Assembly (NCBI RefSeq): GCF_020034665.1
Contig: NZ_JAIQDI010000002.1
Location: forward strand, 1,798,001-1,862,000
Length of the DNA: 64,000 bases
Source of the DNA: Niabella beijingensis
GTDB lineage: Bacteria; Bacteroidota; Bacteroidia; Chitinophagales; Chitinophagaceae
Reading direction: 5' to 3'
Shown: positions 25,749 to 34,575 of the stretch, piece after piece
How positions within the stretch are numbered: the stretch's first letter is position 1
How the letters are laid out: each line of letters begins with the position of its first letter
Translations under genes and position numbers: made by a program
The notes under the pieces: model-generated
Databases searched by the model: none
Seen by the model: the letters and a program-made list of their open reading frames with translations, nothing else
Told to the model about the DNA's origin: nothing

Positions 25749-26065
25749 CTGCTATTTATTTGCTTTCATCCTACGGCCACCCACCCCTCTTTAATGGAGA
25801 TGATGCATGACCTTCAAATTTAGCAAATAACAACATCTTTGCACCGATTGTTCAAACTTGAAACCTCCGGGGCTGCTCTTACCGGTCTCAATTATCAACC
25901 CAATGCGTGCCGGTCTTTATGAAAGGAAACGCCTGCCGGGGTTCTCTTTTTACAATACATGAAAGGAGGGCGCAGGTTCAGCATTTATTTCATCGCCGCT
26001 GAACAAAACGGAACCGGGTTTCAGATCCGGTCGACAACAATCGTTTACAAAAGCGACCGCATCCG
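25749..26065. other. 317-bp intergenic region, no gene seen
   Basis: It separates the LLM oxidoreductase gene from the end of the large leftward glycan locus. A weak inverted pair ACCGGGTTTCAGATCCGGT near 26012-26030 may act as a terminator-type hairpin for neither strand convincingly. Nothing else is recognised. Confidence 0.35.
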
Positions 26066-27418
26066 TTATTGGGTTAGTTGCACCTGCATGATCTGCAGGA
26101 ACTCCCCGTCCTGCGAAGGCTGGTATTGATTAAACAGCATACGGCTGTTATCCGGCGCGAATGAGGGTGCGCCAACTATTTTTTGATCCCCGGGATGACT
26201 AAAGGTCAGCTGACGTGTTTTATGATGTTCCAGGTCCTGTATATAAATGTTATTACCGGATACATAAGCCACCTGCGTTCCGGTGTGGTCCAGGTTAAAG
26301 GAATAATCGATGGGCAACGGATTGCTGGTCAGGTAGGTGATCGCTCCATTGTTTACCGTGCAGCGGATCAGCTGGCTGATCCCTTTTTCGTCCGGGGCCA
26401 ACGCATAGATATACCGGCCATCCGGTGATGACCGGAGCCAGTGTCTTACGGAAGACAATCCCTTTATGCTCCGGGAAACCCTTCGCACGCTGATCCCTTT
26501 GGGAACACGGGGCCGTTCTCCTCGTCTGCCTACGGCAGTGGCATCATTAAGTATGGCAGCAGGATCAAGGTCGGCAATAAAGATCTCCGTAATGGTTTGG
26601 CCTTTCTCATTTTTGGTGTTTCCCTGGAAGGCGATCGCATGGGGAACTTTTTGTCCTTTGTTGTTACGATAGCCGCTGTTGCCTACCCAGCATTCATCAA
26701 AGGCTTTGCTGATCTCATCCGATCCGGGACGCGGATCCCGGACTACAGTAGCCGCTACTGCTGCATAGCAGCGCCCGCTGTTATTTCCGGCAACTGAATC
26801 TACCAGAACAGGCCGGCCCGTATCCAGCATTACACCGATGGTCCGCAGATCAGGATCCACCAGTTCATCATTATACGTAAAGCTGATCATGCTGCCATCC
26901 CCGCTCCAGCAATGGGAATGTGTTCCGCCTCTTAAAGCGCCCGGTGTATAGGGTGCCGTAATATCGCGGGCGTCCATGAACAATGGCAGCAAAGGGCGCT
27001 CCAGATCGATAGCCACACCGGTTCTCCGGGAAGGATTGTAGGGTTTTTCCTTATCCGCGTCTGCAAGACCATGGATAAACACTACCCGGTCCGTTACCGG
27101 GCTGAAGGAAGCGGCTCCGACACCGGGCCCGTACGGAGTAGGATGCGCCGTCTGATAGATTATTTTTTCTTCACCGGTATACAGGTTTACAATCCCGATA
27201 ACGGAGGTTTCCCCGATCCTGGTATCATCATTCCTCCCGTCGAAAACGACCCACTGTCCGTCCTTTGAAAATACGCCGTTGTGATGCAGGGTATGGCCCT
27301 GTTTGCTATGGGTCAGTTGCACGGGTGTTTCACCGGAATATTGCGGGGTGCCACAACGGGTCAGGTTCATAAACAAAAAAATGTTGAAGAAGATCAAAAA
27401 TAATAAACGGCAGCACAT
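26066..27418 (-). CDS. DUF3748 (YidR-like) lipoprotein
   Basis: A 450-aa lipoprotein (lipobox NLTRC, C22) of the DUF3748/YidR family, a TolB-like beta-propeller of unknown function. The signature regions are HTLHHNGVFSKDGQWVVFDGRNDDT, VGAASFSPVTDRVVFIHGL and GGTHSHCWSGDGSMISFTYND. It starts 6 bp after the stop of the sialidase-fold gene, so it is the last gene of the SusC-SusD-sialidase operon. Its repeated pairing with such loci suggests a role in sugar handling; that is inference. Confidence 0.85.
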   Translation of the reverse strand: MCCRLLFLIFFNIFLFMNLTRCGTPQYSGETPVQLTHSKQGHTLHHNGVFSKDGQWVVFDGRNDDTRIGETSVIGIVNLYTGEEKIIYQTAHPTPYGPGVGAASFSPVTDRVVFIHGLADADKEKPYNPSRRTGVAIDLERPLLPLFMDARDITAPYTPGALRGGTHSHCWSGDGSMISFTYNDELVDPDLRTIGVMLDTGRPVLVDSVAGNNSGRCYAAVAATVVRDPRPGSDEISKAFDECWVGNSGYRNNKGQKVPHAIAFQGNTKNEKGQTITEIFIADLDPAAILNDATAVGRRGERPRVPKGISVRRVSRSIKGLSSVRHWLRSSPDGRYIYALAPDEKGISQLIRCTVNNGAITYLTSNPLPIDYSFNLDHTGTQVAYVSGNNIYIQDLEHHKTRQLTFSHPGDQKIVGAPSFAPDNSRMLFNQYQPSQDGEFLQIMQVQLTQ

Positions 27419-27424
27419 CTATGA

Positions 27425-28621
27425 TCATTTCAGTTTCCGGAATCCGGAGATCCGGTGGAAGGTAAGAAAATTGGCATCGTGGTTATTGTGGGCATCTGCC
27501 GTTCCGTCAAAATAAGCGGTTCTTGAGAGCAGCAGGATATCGTTGCCTTCCACCCGCCAGTCTACATACTGAAACCCATGTTTGAGTACATCATCGTGCT
27601 CCAGTATCACTTTTACATCTTTCCAGTGCACCAGGTCCTCCGACCGGCGAAGCATCAGCACATTCCTGAAAGAGGCCGGGTTTCTGTCGGGATAAGCCGC
27701 CCGGTATTTCTCCGGGATCGAATTGGAGAACGTCCAGTAAGCGCGGGAAACGCTGTCGTAACGGATCACAAACTTTTTACTTCCCCCGTCAAAGGGAATA
27801 AATCCTTCTGCCGGATCAAAGCTGAGTGTTTTGCCATCCGGCGCTATTGCCACCATCGCGGCTTTTTCATCAAAGCTTTTCTTATTATCCACCCGGAGCA
27901 TATCCCACATCCGGTGCTGCTTATCCACTACAAAGTTCCCTTCCAGCCACCCGCCGAAATTCCCGCCCAGGTAGGTACTGTCGTAATACATTACAGAGGA
28001 AGCCTGCCAGGATGTTGCTTTCAGCAGGTCCGCATCCACCGGTGCCGACAGCACCATTGCGCCATAACGCTTTCCCCACTGCAGCACCGGGCCATGTGCG
28101 GTTTCCATCGGGCGCCACAGCCGGCCATTGTATTCCACAACCGGCATTGGTGCGCAATGGAACATCCCCTGCAACAACAGCCCGTTCCCTGCTCCGGTAG
28201 GTTGGGTCCACGTGCTGCCTCCGTCTTCCGAGCGGCGTATCAATACCGTGCCGTGGTGCCGGTCCGGCCCCAATAAATAAAGCGCCCCCCTGTGCACAAA
28301 CAGGCTCGACCAGAAAGCACCGGTCACTTCGCTGACCTGCTTCCAGGTGCGTCCTTTATCGGATGAACGGAAGATCCGGGTAACGGCCTGCACAAACTCC
28401 GAACTATTCGGACCAAACAGATCATGCGAAGCTATATAGTCCCCGTTGGGAAGTACAGCCAGACTTGGCGATCCGATATATTGTCCGCCTGAAGCCGGAA
28501 GATGCGCCACAACAGTGCCGGGAACGTTTTTAAACGCCTGGGCCCGGGCACCGGCTGCTATCAGCAAATTCAGAAAAAGTATCCCTGCAAATAATCTCAT
28601 ATAATATCTTTTAGTATTCAT
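27425..28621 (-). CDS. Sialidase-fold (BNR/Asp-box) exported protein
   Basis: A 398-aa protein with a signal peptide (MNTKRYYMRLFAGILFLNLLIAAGARAQ). Two clear Asp boxes, SSDKGRTW (86-93) and SEDGGSTW (131-138), mark a six-bladed sialidase-type propeller. The FRIP motif and arginine triad of true GH33 sialidases are not evident, so it may be a glycosidase of another specificity or a sugar-binding propeller. It sits directly downstream of susD (26 bp) and upstream of the DUF3748 gene, in the core of the glycan locus. Confidence 0.8.
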   Translation of the reverse strand: MNTKRYYMRLFAGILFLNLLIAAGARAQAFKNVPGTVVAHLPASGGQYIGSPSLAVLPNGDYIASHDLFGPNSSEFVQAVTRIFRSSDKGRTWKQVSEVTGAFWSSLFVHRGALYLLGPDRHHGTVLIRRSEDGGSTWTQPTGAGNGLLLQGMFHCAPMPVVEYNGRLWRPMETAHGPVLQWGKRYGAMVLSAPVDADLLKATSWQASSVMYYDSTYLGGNFGGWLEGNFVVDKQHRMWDMLRVDNKKSFDEKAAMVAIAPDGKTLSFDPAEGFIPFDGGSKKFVIRYDSVSRAYWTFSNSIPEKYRAAYPDRNPASFRNVLMLRRSEDLVHWKDVKVILEHDDVLKHGFQYVDWRVEGNDILLLSRTAYFDGTADAHNNHDANFLTFHRISGFRKLK

Positions 28622-28647
28622 ATCCTGTCCTTCTAACCAATGCCGTT

Positions 28648-30120
28648 TTAGTATCCTTCATTCTGGATCAGCAACGGATCCGAATCCATCACCACCTGGG
28701 GGATCGGAAAATAAACATGAAACGGCTGGGCATTTGTTTTTCCGCGCTGCCGTGCACCGGATATAAATTTGTCCATCCGTATCAGGTCCATTCTTCGCTG
28801 TCCTTCTGAAAAGAATTCCCATCCCCTTTCAGCCAGTATATGATCCCGAAGGCTTTCTTTAGTGGGATAGTCCGTCAGCAGAAGGTTCTTCAAACCCGCC
28901 CTTGTGCGCACCTGGTTAATCAGGCCCAATGCCGCCTGGGCAGGACCGTTTAATTCATTGAGTGCTTCCGCCCTTGCCAGGAGGATATCCGCATAACGGA
29001 TCTCCGGGATATCATTCCCATGAGAAGCCCCCATGGCATTGGGATCCGGAAGGTATTTAAAAGACCGGATATTATCGCTGCCAAGCAATGATATTGTCTG
29101 TCCTGATGTATTGATATAGTATGTAACCAGCAGGCTCCGCCGTTTATCCCCCGGCTCAAAGGAATTATAAAAAGCATCATAAATCCTGAACTCATTGGGC
29201 CAGTTCACATAGGTGGAAAGGAATTTGACCCCAAGGGACGGCGCTTCTGAAAAATTATCCGGGAATGCTGTGTTCATCCAGCTGTTGGCAGTAGCACGGT
29301 CGCTGCTGGCCAGGGCCGGCCGTACCCAGATATATTCTTTGTTGCGTTCATTGGCCACACTGAACAGCTGCTGATAATCGTTGAAAAGTGCATAATCAAA
29401 CCCGCTTATGATCTGGTCCGCTATATCCGCGCATTTCTGCCATTGTTTTGTATTCAGGTAGAATTTGCAAAGGAAGCCCAGCGCAGCGGCCCTGTGTGCC
29501 CGCCCGTAAGCCAGCTTCCCACCCGGGTCCGGCAGCGCAGCCGCTACAGCCGAAAGTTCCGATTCGATAAATGCTTTCATCTCATCGTCCGTGGCCCTTT
29601 TTAACTGCAGTTCTTTGGTGGTTTCTGTCCGCAGCGGTACAGGGCCAAAGAAAAAATAGAGCTTGTAATAACTGATTGCCCGGAGAAAACGGAATTCCGC
29701 CGTATAGGAGGCTTTTGCCGGGTCTGAAATGGGAACCGTCCCGATATTATTCAATAACAGATTGGCATCACGGATGGCCTGGTAAGGCGCATCCCAGTTG
29801 TTACCGATAAAATCGATCGTGGGATCCCAGCTGAAATTGATAAAGTTCCGGGCGTCGCGTTCCACATTATCTCCCGACTGGTACAGGATATCCGTGGTCC
29901 ATTCCTGAGGAGCTATTACATAAATAGAATTATTGGTATTCATATTGGCCGCACGGGCGTAGGCATCGTTCAGCAATGCTTTTATCCCGTCTTCCGTATT
30001 CAGGAAATTATCGGGGGCCAGCTGTGAATAGATTTTCTCTTCCAGGAATTTTTTACAGGAAGAAAAAGACAACAGTGCAAAACCTAATACCGCAATATAA
30101 ATTCGTCTTTTCTGTATCAT
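28648..30120 (-). CDS. SusD/RagB-family glycan-binding lipoprotein
   Basis: A 490-aa outer-membrane lipoprotein (MIQKRRIYIAVLGFALLSFSSC, C22) with the SusD start KKFLEEKIYSQLAPDNFLNTEDG, TPR-like helices (EFRFLRAISYYKLYFFFGPVPL) and the C-terminal RAEALNELNGPAQAALGLINQVRTRAGL. It binds the oligosaccharide and acts as the lid on its SusC partner, whose gene ends 20 bp upstream. Length is normal for the family. Confidence 0.96.
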   Translation of the reverse strand: MIQKRRIYIAVLGFALLSFSSCKKFLEEKIYSQLAPDNFLNTEDGIKALLNDAYARAANMNTNNSIYVIAPQEWTTDILYQSGDNVERDARNFINFSWDPTIDFIGNNWDAPYQAIRDANLLLNNIGTVPISDPAKASYTAEFRFLRAISYYKLYFFFGPVPLRTETTKELQLKRATDDEMKAFIESELSAVAAALPDPGGKLAYGRAHRAAALGFLCKFYLNTKQWQKCADIADQIISGFDYALFNDYQQLFSVANERNKEYIWVRPALASSDRATANSWMNTAFPDNFSEAPSLGVKFLSTYVNWPNEFRIYDAFYNSFEPGDKRRSLLVTYYINTSGQTISLLGSDNIRSFKYLPDPNAMGASHGNDIPEIRYADILLARAEALNELNGPAQAALGLINQVRTRAGLKNLLLTDYPTKESLRDHILAERGWEFFSEGQRRMDLIRMDKFISGARQRGKTNAQPFHVYFPIPQVVMDSDPLLIQNEGY

Positions 30121-30139
30121 AACTTTAGGTTTTTAAATT

Positions 30140-33100
30140 TTAAAGATCGATGGTTACTCCGGCCAGGAAGGTCTTGGATGAAGGATAGGCATTCCAGTCG
30201 ATCCGGAAATTGGCGCCCCCGTACGGGTTCAGCGCCGGGTCGTATCCCGTGTAGTCGGTAAGCGTCCAGATGTTCTGGGCAGAGAGGTAAACCGTTGCAC
30301 CCTTTATCACACCTTTCTTCAGCGGTACAGCATAACTCAGCCGGATCGTATTCAGCCGCAGGTAGGAAGCATCTTCCACCGTATAGGAGTTAACGGTCTT
30401 TTGTCCCTGCGCATTGGGCGTCACAAAAGACGGGTATACGTTGGAAGGATTGGATTCCGTCCATCTGTTCAACAGGGGCTCCGCCAGCCGGTTCCGTTTC
30501 AGGTTCGCCGGGAAATAGGTATCCACCATATTATTGTTCAGCATGGACACTCCTTTTACCCCTTCGAGAAAAACATAGAGCTGGAAATTCTTGTAGCCGA
30601 AATTACTGGTAAACGAGCCCATCAGATCCGGGAAGGATTTCCCGATGATCACCCGGTCATCCGCATTTACTACCTGGTCTCCGTTGATATCGCGGAACCG
30701 GAGATCCCCGGGTTTTACGTTGTCTTTCGTCTTTGAAAAATCATCGTTCTGCTGCCAGACCCCGTCGATGATATACCCATAGAATGCGTTCACCGGCTGG
30801 CCTACCTCGGTTATGGCGATCTGGGAAGTAGAGCCCGCACTACCCGAAATGATATTGGAAATACCGGCCAGATCCAACACCCGGTTCTTTAGTGTATTAA
30901 AGGAGGCATTGGCGTTCCAGGTAAAGGGGCCGGTAAGAATATCTCCTGACAGCATGATCTCAACCCCGGTATTGCGCATACTCCCTGCATTACTCAGCAT
31001 CGTCGCAAAACCCGTTGAACGCGGAACGGGCAGGCTCAGCAACATATCCCTCGTGGTTTTTGAATACCATTCCAGGCTTCCCGACAGGCGGTTCCCGAAC
31101 AATCCGAAATCAACGCCAATATTCAGCTGCTCCGCGGTTTCCCATTTCAGATCCGGGTTGGCGATCCTTGAAGGCGTAAGCGATGTTACCTGCACGCCAT
31201 CAAATACCGTTTTCAGACCGGTACCAAATGTAGACATCGACTGGTAGTTCCCGATCTCCTGGTTGCCGGTACGCCCCCAGCTGGCCCTTAGCTTCAGGTT
31301 CGTTATTTCAGATACATCGCTCAAAAAGGATTCTTCATTTATTTTCCATCCCAGCGCTACCGAAGGAAAATACCCGAACTTATTGTTCGCTCCGAATCTT
31401 GAAGAGCCATCGATCCGCATCGTTCCCGTTAAGAGGTATTTATTATGCAGCACATAATTAACACGTCCCAGGTAGGAAAGCAGGCTGTTCTCGCTTTTGC
31501 TGCTGGAATTCACGGCAGCTGCCGGGTTGCCCAGCCCCAGGTTATCGGTGCCGACGGCATCTGAAGGAAACCCTCTGCCTTCAGCGGTTGATGCATTCTC
31601 TACAAACCGCTGCCCCGTCATACCCACTACTGCATTGATGGAACTGTTCTTCAGATCTTTTTTATAATTCAGGGTCCCTTCCACCAGGTAGTTGCTGTTC
31701 TTACCGTTTAAGATGCTGGCGATACCACCTGCTGCGGCACCGTCGATCGTTAAGCGCCCGACGTAGGTATCCCGGCGCTGGTTCACTACATCTCCTCCGA
31801 TATTCAGTCTGGCAGACAGGCCTTTCAGTATAGTGTATTCACCATACATAGTACCAAAGGTCCGGTACAGATCAGAGACCGCCGTTTTCCCGTTTGCAAT
31901 AGCAAGCGGGTTATCGATATTCATGTCTTTTGACAACGTATACTTTCCCTGTTCATCATAGATGGACAAGGTCGGATCATAATTCATAGCGGCATAGATG
32001 ATCCCTGCACGCTCATTCAGATCCATACCATTTGGCACATACCGGTCCTTTACATAGCCGGTGCTTACATTGATGCCCATTTTAAATTTCTCCGATGCCC
32101 GGTGCTCCAGGTTCACGCGGGCCGTGTAGCGTTTGTTATTCGAACGGATCAGTATTCCGTCCTGGTCATAATAATTCAGCGAGGCCATAAAGGAGGTCTT
32201 TTCATTACCGCCCGAAAGCGAAAGATTATGATTCTGGATACCCGCATTACGGTGATACGCCTGTTCCAGCCAGTCGGTGCCGTTCCCGGCGATCTCCTGC
32301 ACTTTCTGGGAGCTGCTTCCGCCCCCTTCATCGATGATCGCGTTGATGACGTCTTTGTATTGCACCGGATTGAGCAGCTCAATCTTATGCGCCACGTTCT
32401 GAATGCCTGCATAAACATCATAGGTTACTTTTAAAGCACCCGATTTACCGCTTTTTGTCGTGATCAGTACCACGCCGTTTGCTCCGCGCGATCCGTAAAT
32501 AGCCGTAGCTGAGGCATCTTTTAAGATCTCGATGGAAGCGATATCATTCGGATTAATGGAATTCAGCGGATTCCGGGGTGTTTTCATCCCCGTAAAATTG
32601 GTGCCGGATCCGCTCACTGCCGACGAGTTGTCGAGCGGCAACCCATCCACCACATATAAGGGACTGTTACCACCATTAATGGATCCCACACCGCGGATAT
32701 TAACAGAGATCCCGCCTCCGGGCTCGCCGCTGTTCTGCACCACCTGCACACCGGCCGCCTTTCCCGCTATCAGCTGGTCGGCCGAGGTGATGGCGCCCTT
32801 ATTGAAATCCTTTGGCGATAAGGCGATGACGGCACCTGTCAGGTCTTTTTTCTTTACGGTTCCGTATCCGACCACCACCACTTCATCCAGCTTATCGTCA
32901 ACCGGATCCAGGAGCACCATGCCCCCACTGCTTTGCAGCTGCGCTGCTTCTACTTCTTTGTCAAGATATCCGACATGAGAAAACAGCAGCATCTCATGGG
33001 ATGCAGCGGTGATCGAGTAGAACCCTTTATCATCAGAAGCGGTTACGCGGTCAGTTCCTTTTACGCGGACGGTAGTGGCGGAAAGACCGGTATTTTCCGC

Positions 33101-33220
33101 ATCCTTTACCTGGCCTTTGATCTCCGCCGGTCCGTTTTGTGCAGTTGTTTTTATACTCCCGCAGGGGATAATAAATAACAGGAACAAAAAATACTTTAAT
33201 AAAAAATAATTCACTTTCAT
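30140..33220 (-). CDS. SusC/RagA-family TonB-dependent outer-membrane transporter
   Basis: A 1026-aa transporter: signal peptide, carboxypeptidase-regulatory-like domain (about 35-105, AEIKGQVKDAENTGLSATTVRVKGT), TonB box region DEVVVVGYGTVKKKDLTGAV, plug with GAITSADQLIAGKAAGVQVVQNSGEPGGG and SIEILKDASATAIYGSRGANGVVLITTK, then the 22-strand barrel ending FLAGVTIDL. It imports oligosaccharides with its SusD partner. The domain order fits the non-sigma-regulated type: no N-terminal STN domain, so regulation is expected from the two-component system and not from an anti-sigma pair, and none is present. Confidence 0.97.
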   Translation of the reverse strand: MKVNYFLLKYFLFLLFIIPCGSIKTTAQNGPAEIKGQVKDAENTGLSATTVRVKGTDRVTASDDKGFYSITAASHEMLLFSHVGYLDKEVEAAQLQSSGGMVLLDPVDDKLDEVVVVGYGTVKKKDLTGAVIALSPKDFNKGAITSADQLIAGKAAGVQVVQNSGEPGGGISVNIRGVGSINGGNSPLYVVDGLPLDNSSAVSGSGTNFTGMKTPRNPLNSINPNDIASIEILKDASATAIYGSRGANGVVLITTKSGKSGALKVTYDVYAGIQNVAHKIELLNPVQYKDVINAIIDEGGGSSSQKVQEIAGNGTDWLEQAYHRNAGIQNHNLSLSGGNEKTSFMASLNYYDQDGILIRSNNKRYTARVNLEHRASEKFKMGINVSTGYVKDRYVPNGMDLNERAGIIYAAMNYDPTLSIYDEQGKYTLSKDMNIDNPLAIANGKTAVSDLYRTFGTMYGEYTILKGLSARLNIGGDVVNQRRDTYVGRLTIDGAAAGGIASILNGKNSNYLVEGTLNYKKDLKNSSINAVVGMTGQRFVENASTAEGRGFPSDAVGTDNLGLGNPAAAVNSSSKSENSLLSYLGRVNYVLHNKYLLTGTMRIDGSSRFGANNKFGYFPSVALGWKINEESFLSDVSEITNLKLRASWGRTGNQEIGNYQSMSTFGTGLKTVFDGVQVTSLTPSRIANPDLKWETAEQLNIGVDFGLFGNRLSGSLEWYSKTTRDMLLSLPVPRSTGFATMLSNAGSMRNTGVEIMLSGDILTGPFTWNANASFNTLKNRVLDLAGISNIISGSAGSTSQIAITEVGQPVNAFYGYIIDGVWQQNDDFSKTKDNVKPGDLRFRDINGDQVVNADDRVIIGKSFPDLMGSFTSNFGYKNFQLYVFLEGVKGVSMLNNNMVDTYFPANLKRNRLAEPLLNRWTESNPSNVYPSFVTPNAQGQKTVNSYTVEDASYLRLNTIRLSYAVPLKKGVIKGATVYLSAQNIWTLTDYTGYDPALNPYGGANFRIDWNAYPSSKTFLAGVTIDL

Positions 33221-33658
33221 ATGGACATGCTCATTTTAAGTACAGGGTTGCCAGCGCGCAATCATCCTGCCTGTGCAGGGCAAATAGCTGATCGCTTATG
33301 ACAATGCAAACGCTGCGGTAATCAATACATCAAATTTATAGCAGGTTCTCCGTCGTTACTTATAGGCTATTATCCCAAGTTTATACAATCTTAGCCTTTT
33401 CGTTCTGATGCTATTTACCGGGTATTGTTTTTGAAAAAAAAGAACATGGAGCCACTGCAGAGTGCAGATCTGCGGGGGTATTCTTTAACCCTTGTCCGCG
33501 TGCGGCGCTGCCGGGGACCACACGGGCAAACGGGCAATAGCTGCAAAAATAATAATGAGCGCAGCAGGTTGATGTATGCAACGCTACCCGCAACGCGGTA
33601 ATCATTTTGCCGCCGGGTATGGTTTCTAAAAAACAGGATTGGCCGGCACCGGGATATG
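33221..33658. other. 438-bp intergenic region upstream of susC
   Basis: It separates the ROK kinase gene from susC, both leftward, and is the only large gap inside the locus, so susC probably has its own promoter here. No gene is seen. Confidence 0.5.
33331..33338 (-). promoter_or_regulatory. Candidate -7 element upstream of susC
   Basis: Read on the minus strand this is TAAATTTG, a full TAnnTTTG match, about 110 bp upstream of the susC start. No -33 TTG is found at the expected 17-23 bp, so it is only a candidate; a regulator may compensate. Confidence 0.3.
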
Positions 33659-34537
33659 TTACATTACCAGACCGGTCAGCAAGTGACTGACCGCCCCGAT
33701 CAGACCGGCATCTTCCCAAAGCGCTGCGATCCTGATCGAAACATCCGTGCGCTGCTGCTGAAGAAGTTGCTGCAGGGAAGGAAGGAACAACAGATGGGCG
33801 CGTGCGATGTTACCTCCGAGAATGACGGTTTTTGTCTTATGTTTTCTGAGCTGCGCTGCCAGGAAACTGCCCAGGTTCGCTCCGAATTCGGAGAAAACGG
33901 TCTCCACGCGGCCGTCGGCTTCCGCCTCTTTTGCGATCTCCCGGACATTGCGCGCTTCCTTACCGGTCAGTTCAAAATAACGCTGCCGGAACCACTGCGC
34001 AGATAAGTATTCTTCCGCGATCGTTTCTTTAAAAGGGCTTTGCCACAGGCCGGCATCTTTTACTTTTCCCTGTATCGCAACCGCACTGCCCAGACCGGTG
34101 CCGATGGTAAGTCCTAATGCTGTTTCAAGCCCCTTTCCCGCCCCGTTTATCATTTCACCCTTCAGCTGGCATTCCGCATCATTGGTAAACACGATCCCTT
34201 TTGGGAGAATACCTAAACGGCCGGCCAGCTCTTTTTTAATATTGACCTGATACAGCGCTTCGAACTTATGTTGTCCCCTTATATAGGAGATGCCTTTTTC
34301 ATAATCAAATGGCCCGGGCATGGCCACACCGATCTTACCAACAGGCTGATCCGCAGCTGCAAAACAGTTGACGATCGTACCGGCCCACGCTTCCAGTAAT
34401 GTTGTTGCTGTTGCAGCCGCATCAACCATTCTCCGGGTTCTGGTAGTTGCAATGATCGTTTTTGTGAAAGGATCGATCAGGGCTGCTGTGATATGCGAAC
34501 CACCAATATCTACTCCTGCTACCAATTTACGTTTCAT
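33659..34537 (-). CDS. ROK-family sugar kinase, zinc motif absent
   Basis: A 292-aa cytosolic protein. The N-terminal phosphate loop VAGVDIGGSHITAAL, the sugar/ATP segment IGVAMPGPFDYEKG, FTNDAECQLKGE (catalytic D in N-D-A) and the second ATP motif GLTIGTGLGSAV are all present, so kinase activity is expected. The usual ROK zinc site (GH...C-x-C-G-x-x-G-C) is missing; LWQSPFKETIAEEYL stands in its place. It would phosphorylate a hexose released by the locus (mannose, glucose or an amino sugar). Located between susC and the GH92 gene. Confidence 0.85.
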   Translation of the reverse strand: MKRKLVAGVDIGGSHITAALIDPFTKTIIATTRTRRMVDAAATATTLLEAWAGTIVNCFAAADQPVGKIGVAMPGPFDYEKGISYIRGQHKFEALYQVNIKKELAGRLGILPKGIVFTNDAECQLKGEMINGAGKGLETALGLTIGTGLGSAVAIQGKVKDAGLWQSPFKETIAEEYLSAQWFRQRYFELTGKEARNVREIAKEAEADGRVETVFSEFGANLGSFLAAQLRKHKTKTVILGGNIARAHLLFLPSLQQLLQQQRTDVSIRIAALWEDAGLIGAVSHLLTGLVM

Positions 34538-34575
34538 AATTCTGTAAATCCTGCTAAAACCAAGAAATGCCGCAT

